Assembly (NCBI GenBank): GCA_964036045.1 | Contig: OZ038380.1 | Coordinates: 186,051,798 to 186,115,797, forward strand | Direction: 5' to 3' | DNA length: 64,000 bases | Source: Eutreptiella sp. 'Long Island Sound 2002' | Taxonomy: Eukaryota; Euglenozoa; Euglenophyceae; Eutreptiales; Eutreptiaceae | In this document: in pieces, positions 56,669 to 64,000 of the stretch | Layout: each line of letters starts with the position of its first letter | Numbering within the stretch: position 1 is the first letter of the stretch | Made by a program: the position numbers and the translations under genes | Notes under the pieces: generated by a model | What the model was told of the DNA's origin: nothing | Database searches by the model: none | The model's input: the letters and a program-made list of their open reading frames with translations, nothing else

Positions 56669-59133
56669 TGCACCAAGCCCATCCAAATAAGGGTGGGGAT
56701 GGTCGCCTGACATGCCTTCGGGCACACAGGGGGCACCATCAAAGTGCGCCCTCCAAGGGATGGTGCCTGGTGCTTACGCACACATCTACCACACACACAC
56801 ACCCACACCCACACACACACTCGGATGATGGCCTCCAAATGGCTTATGGCCCCCGCCCCGCCCCGCTCCGCCCCGCCCGGCATGGCCTTCCTCGGAGTGC
56901 TCGGGAGATTGCCGAGCAACAGAAGGAGAGTGAAGCTCCGTTTCAACTGGGGGCAGTTCTCGGCGCATCCGTTGGGGCTTGCGCCGTATCTCACACATCT
57001 CCATCTGTTGTCGAGTTACCAGCGACTCACTGATTCCACTGCTAAGGCCACCCGCCTGATCACACGGTTGAGGGCTTCGGCCCCAGGTCCCCAGCGGCTG
57101 CGCAGTAGCAGTAGTGGGATCCCTCCGGCCTGGCATGCTAGACGCCGCTGGATGTCTTGTGTGGCGGGGCTTCGCCAGGACAGGCCCGACCGCCGTGCGA
57201 CTGGCCAGTGCACGGGCAGCAAATACCTTGGCAGGCACGATCCCTTGCCAGCCTAACAGCCCGAATGGCTGCTCGGGGGCCCAGGGGCGAGAGCCAGGGA
57301 AGCCGACGAATTGTAAGGGATTGAAGATCATCCACACGGCCAACCGATTCGTTGCCCAGCCCAGAAAGCCGGCGATGGCGGGAATCGTGAGGTAAAGCTT
57401 CCACGCCCCCAAGAACTTCGCCCCTGCACATGACGCGATGGCGAGCACCACCGACAGCAAAGGCTCTGGCGTACCGAAGGCACGGGGTTGCGGGTCATTT
57501 GGATTTGGACGTAGGCCCCATGGACGACACGAGGGGCTCGCAGGTACAGAGAGTCCACAACGGTCCTCATCTTTCGTCCTCCTCAGTGAGTGGGTGGTAC
57601 CAAAAGCGGGTGCGTGTGTGCCAAAAAATCTGACGGAGTATGCCGGTTGGTACTTCCGGGTGTTCGCACGTGTTCACCTTTTGAGGAGCGAATCCTCCAC
57701 TCGTGGATGGGGACCTTGGTTGTCCACCAGGCCTTTGCTTAGTGATACTGGGGGGGGGGGGGGGGTCAAATTGGCCCCCCGGGATTTTGGCTGACCCACC
57801 CACCCACCCACCCACCCACATCAGAAAATTGTTCCTCAGGAAAAAAATGAAATTTATCAAAGGGGCCCGAACTTGGAGGTCGATTTTAGGTACACAAACT
57901 TTTTTTTGGCCTCTGACCCCCCCCCCCCCCCGGTATAGTATCAACCAGCCACTAAGCAAAGGCCTGTTGTCCACCCGTTGGTTTGGGGGTGAGGAGGGCG
58001 GGTTCAAACCAAAATTGCAAGAGGCGGGCAGCCTGTTGGGCGACCCAACAGCCGGGCAAAATTGTTTTTACTACGTGACAGTGGAACGGTTGTCCCGGTA
58101 CTCGCAAGTGCTGCTTCTGCCCCTGGGCGTCCCTCCCGCGCCGGCGCCGGCAATGCTCCACACAAAAACTTTCGCAAGATCACGGAGTTCGGAGGGTGCT
58201 CACCACCAACTGATGTGCACACACAGGGCCAGGGGGCTCCGGATCACCACATGTTCCCCGTCAGTGCGCAGCAGGCTCAGGTATTTTGCCAGGCGTTTCA
58301 GGGATTCACCGCCCATGCAGTGTGTTTGCCCTACTGGGGGGGGGGGGGGGTCCAGGTATCTCAACGTGGCACTATTAAAAAAACAACACACGGTTTCGTG
58401 GAGTCTGGATCAGGGGAGGAGGGGGGGGGGGTACTCGGGAATCGGATAACACGATTAAAGACCTCTCCAGATCAAAGTTTAAAAAGGGTGTGGGGGGGTG
58501 TTAAAGGTGTTTCGCTGCGCGGGGGTTAATCGGGGGGGTTGGGGGTAAACGGAACCGTGTCGCACAGCAACGTGAGGGCAATGCAAATTTGACCCTTCCC
58601 CGCCCCTAAGGGCATACACCTCGGGTTTTGGAAGAATCGTAATCAAAGATAAAAATTAAAATTGCCACCTTGGGCATTATGAAGAAAAAATGGGGGGTTT
58701 GTGCCGTAAAATGCCCTTAATTGCCCCCCAATGATATTCAGTTTCTCAGAAACACCCCCCCCGCGCGCGGTCTGGATCAGAACAGAAGATGTGCGAAGCA
58801 GCGGCGATGTCAACAGGTCAGATTGCAGAGCAAAAGCACCTCTGCACTTCTGGATGCAACGGACGCGAGGCATGTGCATGTGCAAAGACAAGGCCAAATA
58901 CCTGCAGACTGGGCCACCCACAGAATCGAGAACCTCCAGAATGCTAACAGGCTCAGAGCTCCGATAGACAGGCGCATCAACGTCCGCAGAGCCCTGACGG
59001 GCCACTGTGCACGCGCGGGTGCGGCGGTGGTCCCCCCCACAGCGAAAGCAGCAATGTTCTTGGACATTAGGGACTGCATGTGGAGCACTTGCCGGAGCAA
59101 ATGCGCCACAGGGATCATCATCTCTTTTACCAT
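41808..59133 (-). CDS. DUF445-family membrane protein, seven exons
   Basis: Exons on minus: 59133-58934, 57581-57227, 55999-55879, 52260-52091, 47080-46842, 43872-43683, 42224-41808. They total 1692 bp (563 codons plus TGA) and every join is in phase. Donors: GAG|GTTCTC, AAG|GTATTT, CAG|GTCTTG, AAG|GTCACT, CGG|GTATGC, GAG|GTGTGC. Acceptors are CAG except exon 2 (TGAG). Conserved DUF445 (PF04286) landmarks appear in order. Exon 2: LYLTIPAIAGFLGWATNRLA, WMIFNPLQFVG, LLGWQGIVPAK. Exon 3: VKAVFSKLEPKTIARLMK. Exon 5: LICELFQRCGRDELKFIVNV and LLGFGQMAMWLVF. Exon 6: AAVGYLTNYVGIKVMFEP and RQQEVSSEFGKFM. Exon 7: VLTAARLWESL, FENVLHPIFQEDELTLVLVG and a terminal hydrophobic span. Exon 4 and exon 1 are less conserved but fit phase; the start sits in GCCGCCATGG, an ideal Kozak context. 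It is predicted to be a multi-span membrane protein of unknown biochemical function. Introns of 1.2-5.0 kb hold most of the mobile elements listed below. Confidence 0.82.
44593..45083. mobile_element. hAT-like non-autonomous element, family E, with intact 8-bp duplication
   Basis: The ends CAGGGGTGGATATAGT (44593) and ATTATATCCACCCCTG (to 45083) are inverted repeats. The flanks are CCGCATGT on both sides, a perfect 8-bp target duplication. A second, internal inverted pair lies at about 44661 (GACGATTACGATTACGATT) and 44974 (AATCGTAATCGTC), inside long C-runs. It contains the SINE-like copy at 44752-44830. It lies in intron 5 of the DUF445 gene. Confidence 0.85.
44752..44830 (-). repeat. Diverged tRNA-derived SINE-like copy
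   Basis: On minus, GGCTCAGTAGTACAACGG resembles an A box and CCTGGGATGAAATCC a degenerate B box about 45 bases further on. It is nested in the family E element. Confidence 0.4.
46130..46190. repeat. (GTGC)n microsatellite
   Basis: GCGTGCGTGCGTGCGTGC at about 46165-46182, followed by C-runs of 11-13 at 46308-46355. Confidence 0.6.
46629..46819. mobile_element. Family A' element in intron 5 of the DUF445 gene
   Basis: Ends CAGGGATGCATTGGAA (46629) and TTCTGATGCATCCCTG (46804-46819). ACAAG flanks both sides, so a duplication of about 5 bp is visible. The interior contains repeated CCAACCGCC/AACCGC phrases. It is the full-length counterpart of 7631-7777. Its right end is only 20 bp from the exon 5 splice donor at 46841-46840. 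Confidence 0.75.
49924..50681 (+). pseudogene. GC-rich gene split between two frames, unidentified
   Basis: The first part (49924-50334, ending TAG) has typical protein composition, with RSLAAVACALHALEG, LEDILLGCFLHWTDRG and a tryptophan-rich stretch. The second part, in another frame from about 50290 to TGA 50681, has GHWVGITHGGTVRCLLWGD and ASIPRVYAVWYAV, ending EAWRQGRRVQVVFHAP. A single frameshift or unseen intron near 50290-50335 would join them. The first part faintly recalls ADP-ribosylglycohydrolases, but the key acidic motifs are absent and I would not assign it. Third-position GC is extreme compared with the ASST and DUF445 genes. Confidence 0.4.
51284..51303. repeat. (CAAAT)4 microsatellite
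   Basis: Four CAAAT units in a row just before the right C-rich tract of the GC-rich island. Confidence 0.8.
53205..53330. repeat. Degenerate minisatellite, GGCGTGCTGGGCATGGG units
   Basis: Five to six imperfect copies of about 20-25 bases with the recurring phrases GGCGTGC and GGGCATGGG. Confidence 0.65.
53525..53680. mobile_element. Short inverted-repeat element, family D
   Basis: CCCCCCCAAGTG at the left and CACTTAAGGGGGGG at the right are inverted. The interior has two GGCGCC-type blocks and AAAATTTTGATTGGCCGCAG, related to the interior of family A. A partial relative starts at about 53727 (GTGGTGCTGA). Confidence 0.45.
53903..54145. mobile_element. hAT-like non-autonomous element, family A
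   Basis: Ends CAGGGTTGTATTAGAA and TTCTAATACATCACTG. The flanking octamers CCCCCACC and CCCCCAAC match at 7 of 8. The interior shares CTCCTACGGTCCCCCTATGG, GAAGGCGGGCCAAAATT and CTGTCAGCCTCAAACATTGG with the 8700 copy. It lies in intron 3 of the DUF445 gene. Confidence 0.75.
54351..54555. mobile_element. Family B element, degenerate right end
   Basis: The left end CAGGCTACTGCTTAAGGA corresponds to the family B terminus. The interior keeps GGGGCCCTGGCCAGCC, a CCCA repeat, ACTTTCCTCGGGGGAAAAAA, GAAATTTATGAAGGGGC and TGGCCTCTGAC. The right terminal repeat is not recognisable. A similar left end followed by a G-run and different sequence occurs at about 55630. Confidence 0.6.
56618..56668. repeat. 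(CA)n(CGCA)n microsatellite
   Basis: CACACACACACA followed by about ten CGCA units. A second CA-rich tract lies at 56789-56821. Both are in intron 2 of the DUF445 gene. Confidence 0.85.
57728..57966. mobile_element. hAT-like non-autonomous element, family B, best copy
   Basis: Ends CAGGCCTTTGCTTAGTG and CACTAAGCAAAGGCCTG form a perfect 17-bp inverted repeat. The octamer TTGTCCAC is repeated exactly on both sides, an 8-bp target duplication. The interior has G17 and C15 tracts, a (CCCA)n stretch, CCTCAGGAAAAAAATG and AAATTTATCAAAGGGGCCCG. It lies in intron 1 of the DUF445 gene. Confidence 0.9.
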
Positions 59134-60303
59134 GGCGGCGAGCTTGAGCTGCTTCTGGCGCCTCCATGTGTCCCGCGTCGATGCACGACGCCTTGCAACC
59201 AGCGACTGCTGAACAGGGAAAAGAGAACATTGCAATATCAGCTACTGTCCCATGTGCAACGAGATGCCTCGAGATGGCATGAGCTTCTGCACGGACTGCA
59301 TGCACACAGAAGAACACGCGTGCTGCTGAGCATGCGTCTGTGCAGGTATAGACACAAAGTCATCCATCTACATCCGCAGCAACTGCGATGCAGACAGGGA
59401 GGCATGCACACCGCAGATTCATGGCATGCGCATGCACAGATGCATGCGACAAGGAGCCATGCACTCCCTCCCAATCCATTGCTTAGTAAACCCCCTGGGG
59501 GGGTGGTCTTTTAGGGTCCCGGGGAGCCCGAGCTACCCCACCCAGCCCCCTATGCACCCCCCCACCGGCCCAGCCCGGGTGCTGTGAGGCCCCACACCCC
59601 CCCGCCCAAAACAGACATTTACCTATGCACCCCCGAATCTCGGCTGGCCTTAGCTAGGAGGAAGGTCACCAGACCGGTCGGGACCCTTGGTGGTCCCCTT
59701 GTGCCCCAGCTACAGCTCTCTCGTGCTCTTCCATGGCACAGGGGTTGCAATTGGTCCTTGCACTACAACTTGCGGATCTTCGTTGACGTGGGCGGATGAC
59801 AGGAAACGAAAGGGTACAAGAGGCTGATAAGTCCATCGGCCACGGCCAACCATTGTGTTCGACCTTGTCCCAAACCCCTGGCTGACCCAAGCCCCCCGGA
59901 AAGGACCCCTACCCATGGGGGGGGGGGTCCCAACACAGTCCCAACACACCAACTACTGGGCTCTGCGAACGCGGAAACGACACCAGCAAGAGCACCGGCC
60001 GCAGCGGCCGACAGAAAGCAGCGACCCGACGCAACATGCGAAGGGAAGAACGGGTGACCGTCCAGGGCCCCGTAAAGGAGCAACAACCAGACGGAATGCC
60101 ACACAGGGGGGTACCAGTTTGCCAAAACTGCCCAAAACTGGCCAAAACTGGCCACCCACCCACGCACTCCTTGACCCACCCACCCACCCACCCCACGGGG
60201 CGAGGGGGATTCTTCTCACTGAGCGATTGCTTGCTCCCTCCACAAGAGGCATGCCCTTCAACCGGTGGTGCAAGGGGTGCCGGACAAGTGGGATTGATTG
60301 CAC

Positions 60304-60486
60304 CTGTGCAGGTGATGGGAGCGAAGACGATATATTGCTTGACGCTGAGAAACTGTTGTATGACGCTTGAAAGTTGCCAGTTGATACCCCGTCATGTGTC
60401 GCTTGCACAGGTCCACTCGTCCCTGTGGATACCTGTGGAGGCCTGCGCTCAACCCCAGAATCAGTGGTTTCAAGCAGCGCACTCAT
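60304..60486 (-). CDS. Candidate first exon, serine-rich N-terminus
   Basis: ATG 60486 opens a 61-codon serine/threonine-rich frame (MSALLETTDSGVERR to SSNISSSLPSPAQ) ending at a good donor, GCACAG|GTGCAA. A possible next exon in phase (about 60140-59968) is hydrophobic and contains SAAAAGALAGVVSAFAEP, similar to a mitochondrial-carrier helix. The diagnostic PxDxxK motif was not found, so the family is not assigned. It lies upstream of the DUF445 gene on the same strand. Confidence 0.35.
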
Positions 60487-60599
60487 CGTTCCTGGACCTG
60501 AGAGAGCGAACAAAGCGATAAGGGGGCGTGCAACAAGATTCCTTTTTTTTGTGTTGCTGCATCTGTTGTAAACTCCACAACAGTTTCTCAATCACGTAA

Positions 60600-63280
60600 T
60601 ACACATTCTTCTACCACACCCTCTCCACTCATATCTAGCTAGCAAACAAGCAACAACACGTGTCCTTTCCCTTTTGCCACAATCCATCCCAGGGCTTCTC
60701 GCACGTGGCATTTACTGGCACGTGGCCTTCCCCAATCCAGAGGCTGAGGCCCCAACTTACCCGTGGCGCCCTGGGGCGTGGGCTCTGAGTCCGAGGGTTG
60801 CCACCGACATGCCCAGCTTAGCCGCTTTTCACCCAAAACGGCCGCAAAAAAGGTTTCCTAAGGTCCACGGTTGAGACAGTTGTGTGTCAACTAGTTGCAG
60901 CCAGCTCCATCACCCAGGGCAGCAACGGCATCTGTCCAAAAGTCTTGGGGCTTGGGGCTCCACTAACTTCCTAAACTTTCTTTTCCCCCGCTTTCTGCGC
61001 TCTGCTGCACCACTCCGCAATGCGTGAAGTGCCGCAGTACAGTCCAACTATGCCCTCCCCGAACGTGGTTCTTTGAACACGCACGGAAGGACGTATGTTT
61101 CCACTGCTTTTCTTGGCGCACTTGTTTCGGCTGTTGACCAAACGTGTTGCACGACCAGTGCAAGGGAGCTTATATGAGCTCCGCAATCTTGGAGCTGATG
61201 ATCGCTCTTCCTTTTGGTCTGGGTAGGTCAGGAAACCCTGCCACTCGGAAATCGACTCGAACGACGGGCGGAAATACGAACGATCGCGAGAGGGTGTGTG
61301 GACTGCCCACCGCCAATATGTTCACAACCGGCCACTGCAACGGTCGAACCGAACCACACCTGTAACATCATTCACAGGCCTTCGATCTTGTCTCCACCGC
61401 GAAAGCAAACCGTACATCACCGGAAGAACGCCACAAAGCGTCAAAACGCGAGCGGCATGGGTCTGCGTCGAATCGGCGGCTAACAAACAACGGGAGAAGT
61501 GGAACGACCCGAAGACATCCCGGTCGCTTGAACCCACAGGAATTTCAATGTACGGTGCTGGCTTTTCGTCCCTAAAGCGGCATTGCTTTTAGTGGATTTG
61601 CAAGATGACACCACTGATCCGGGGCAGATCAGATCGCCTAGTCCCATATGTCCCATACATTTGGCATGACCGATTGTAGGAACCATACGGAAGAAACGGA
61701 AGAACCTTCGCTACCTAAAGCTCACTGACAGTTTGCATCATGCACTTTCGGAGGGTCAATGGGCTTGCTCTTCGTGCTGCGTGCCGCACTTCGTGCGCAT
61801 TAGTACCGCATCAAAACCAGTTGTGGATTTCTTTTGTGCTCGTACGTGGGCGTGCCAAGCGAGTCCGAGGGAAATGTGAGTGAGTGCGTTTCAAGACTAA
61901 GAGTGGAAACACACGAATGAAGGTTTTCATGCTACAAAGGCAGGTATCTCGATGGGTGGCGATGACTTGAGGGACTCCATGGCGCTTGGTGCTTATTGGC
62001 GTTGTGTTGCATAAATCTACGTGAACGTTTGTGTTGCCCGTGGTCCGTTTGTGTTGCCGTGGTCCGGCCGCTAGTATGTTATGCTTGCCGGGGCCCTTCC
62101 CATTGCATAAAAAAAAAATAAATCCAAAACCAACGCGGCCATCGATATGTTTGATGTTTCCGTGTGGCACCTTGGTTCATTTGGTACCATACATGCAGGC
62201 CGAAAATATCGTACCTGGAGTGCTTGCACTGGAGTGCTTGCACTTTGCCCAAGGGGGGGGGGGATTACTACGTTAACGATTCATACGATGGTTGCGATGG
62301 TATGACTCTCCTTGTCCTTGTCTAATGCTTTTGCGTGGCTTTGAGGTGTTTGGGTTCCACCACCCGCCTGTGCCCCCCCCGGTTGTGGGATGCAAATGTC
62401 GAATGCTAACTTGCACGCCAAGGCACAAGGCACGGCAACAAAGTCAAAACAAAAAGCTCTTCACATTGCCATAGGCGCCTTTTGCGAAAAAAAAAAATAG
62501 ACACGCAGAAACTTCGTCCCCTCCCCCTCCCCCCATGTTGTGTCATTGCGAAATGCATCGGATCATGGATCGGTAAGCCCCCCCCCGCGCCTATTTCCCT
62601 TGCCCGCACCACAAACGTTTCAACAATGACAAGGTGGCACACATGAGCACGCAAGCACAATTGGGCATATGAGCGCACATTTCGGGGCAACGACCTCCAC
62701 TCGGCCCTTGCTATCCTAAGCATGGCATGTGGCAAATGTACATCATCGAGAGGAACAAACACACCGCAAACAAACCTCAACTCCACACAAGACCATAAAA
62801 CGAACGCCACCAATCGGTTATAGCTGTTGCACAGGCGTGTTGTTTGTTCCTCGTGTTAAAAAAGAGACCCTCCCTTTGCGCTTCGAGCCCCCTTTTGATT
62901 GCTTTGGGACCCTTTAATTGAAGCCTACAACCAACCGCGTTCAATGAAGGCTCCAATGCTACAACCGTCGACAAATGGGAAGTCAACCAAGAGCGAAACA
63001 TACCAAGCTCGGGCTTCCGAGAGGAGCCGACTCGTGGGATACTAGAGGAAATGGATCTTCTTGACTGGCTCCGCCGTGCGTGCTGCAAAGTAGCGAACAT
63101 GAAAGAAGCCTAATTGCTGAGTGTTTGCGGAGCACTAGTTCAAATTTGTGTACTTTCGCCGAGGGCACGAATCGAACTCAAGCCCCAAGTTGTCCGTGAA
63201 GCAAATCGTTCGACCAATCGGTGCGTCAAAGGAACGGAGCCCTCCGCTCCGTTCCTAAAAGGAATTTGAGAAGATGTAGG
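60600..63280. other. No gene recognised with confidence
   Basis: Several frames have protein-like stretches. Examples are + 61380-61590 ending SMYGAGFSSLKRHCF, and - 62810-62540. The opposite strands are open too, and no splice-consistent model emerged. Tandem GCCAAAACTG units occur just upstream (60118-60160). A T-box-like GAGTTCGATTC on minus near 63170 does not fold as a tRNA. Confidence 0.4.
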
Positions 63281-63489
63281 TTAGCTCACCAAGGGTTCAT
63301 CAACGGTTGAAAAACACACACCTCACTTCCAACCAATTTGCTATCATTCATGGTCGTGGATGAAAGTCTCGCATGCAACGGGAGGTTGCAGTTTTTTGGC
63401 GAACAGTGCAACCGCCCTCGTAGGTTGGCATGTTGAGAAGTTGCACGTACCCAAAGTGAGGGAAAGTTGGATTGAGGGATACTGTACAC

Positions 63490-63750
63490 CATGATAAACC
63501 CCACGGATGAGGTTGCAACAATCAAAGCCCAAGGCAACCATTGCGTCCGCTCATTGACTGTTAGAGGCCCATAAGATAATCGCGATAGATGCTTGTTGTC
63601 GTTCCTCACATCTTGGTTCAAACCAAAATGAGACATGATGCAGACTAAGTCACGAATACAAGCAATGATGTCTAACCAAGCAAGACGTAGCTCCCCAAAG
63701 GCCAAGAACACGGTCCCAACTCTAAGGGGTGGGGCAACAATTGAACACAA
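63490..63750 (-). CDS. Candidate exon of a membrane-associated protein
   Basis: The minus strand is open from about 63750 to TGA 63286. The part 63750-63490 has strongly protein-like composition. A hydrophobic/amphipathic stretch (LAFGELRLAWLDIIACIRDL) is followed by a polar linker and a second hydrophobic span (LPWALIVATSSVGFIM), then a possible donor ATG|GTGTAC. The arrangement is vaguely like peroxisomal PEX11 C-termini, but no diagnostic motif is seen. Coding would enter from an upstream exon, because no early ATG is present. Confidence 0.4.
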
Positions 63751-64000
63751 CAGGTGAGAGACACCTCAAAAGCCTAACGATGCAAAGTTGGAAACCTCAA
63801 CTACACGCACTTAGCATAAAATACGTCGCGAGGGAAAAAACCGCAACACCAAATACCCCTTCGTTATGCTTTTTGCCGAAACATAGTGCTTGTAGGTCGG
63901 ACGGGGAGCCGTAAGCAAAATAATGTTGTGGTTTGTATGAAAATTCAGCGAAATTGGGAATCAACCAAAACGGTGTGAACCTCTTGTCATGATGGTAGAG

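Noticed and set aside
59960-60140. A mitochondrial carrier exon
   Set aside because: The AGALAGVVSAFAEP helix is suggestive, but no PxDxxK/R motif or second repeat was found nearby.
63150-63235. A tRNA-like segment on minus with GAGTTCGATTC
   Set aside because: The T-arm does not pair and no cloverleaf could be drawn; at most a tRNA relic.

Overview
This window looks like nuclear DNA from a large-genome microbial eukaryote, probably an alga-type protist. The reasons are spliced genes with GT-AG introns from about 60 bp to 5 kb, long gene-poor stretches, a LINE retroelement, tRNA-derived SINEs, several families of short terminal-inverted-repeat elements, satellites, and homopolymer G or C runs of 8-20 bases throughout. 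I see no operons, ribosome binding sites, rRNA or CRISPR arrays. The lineage cannot be fixed from sequence alone. An arylsulfotransferase-like protein and an algal-style DUF445 protein fit a photosynthetic or mixotrophic protist.

Layout. 1-2.9 kb: no gene seen, one SINE. 2.9-5.7 kb: an AT-richer spliced gene on + with three in-frame TAG codons, preceded by three CGAGGCCTCG-core palindromes and a TATA-like box. 5.9-13.8 kb: repeat-rich DNA with a 1.86-kb pair of inverted repeats, small elements and isolated coding-like exons on -. 14.1-19.6 kb: short spliced genes; a + gene (14165-14857) and a - gene (15790-14781) appear to overlap tail to tail. 21.4-23.3 kb: intronless arylsulfotransferase-like gene on -. 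24.3-26.8 kb: a ~190-bp satellite, then a head-to-head minisatellite forming a roughly 1-kb imperfect palindrome. 27.6-31.1 kb: a decayed LINE on - (endonuclease, reverse transcriptase, RNase H, Cys/His tail). 31-41 kb: repeats and poorly supported open frames. 41.8-59.1 kb: one DUF445 membrane-protein gene on -, seven coding exons over 17.3 kb, with introns full of mobile elements and one 1.65-kb GC-rich island. 59-64 kb: a few coding-like exons, otherwise nothing recognised.

The best-supported genes are the DUF445 gene, whose seven exons join in phase into 563 codons, and the arylsulfotransferase-like gene. Several unidentified genes were reconstructed because inferred donors and acceptors keep frame across all joins. 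Some inferred acceptors end in GAG rather than CAG or TAG, so those models need RNA evidence. The most unusual items are the three-TAG spliced gene with its palindromes, the inverted minisatellite, the GC-rich island with terminal inverted repeats, and the hAT-like elements whose 8-bp target duplications are still visible.
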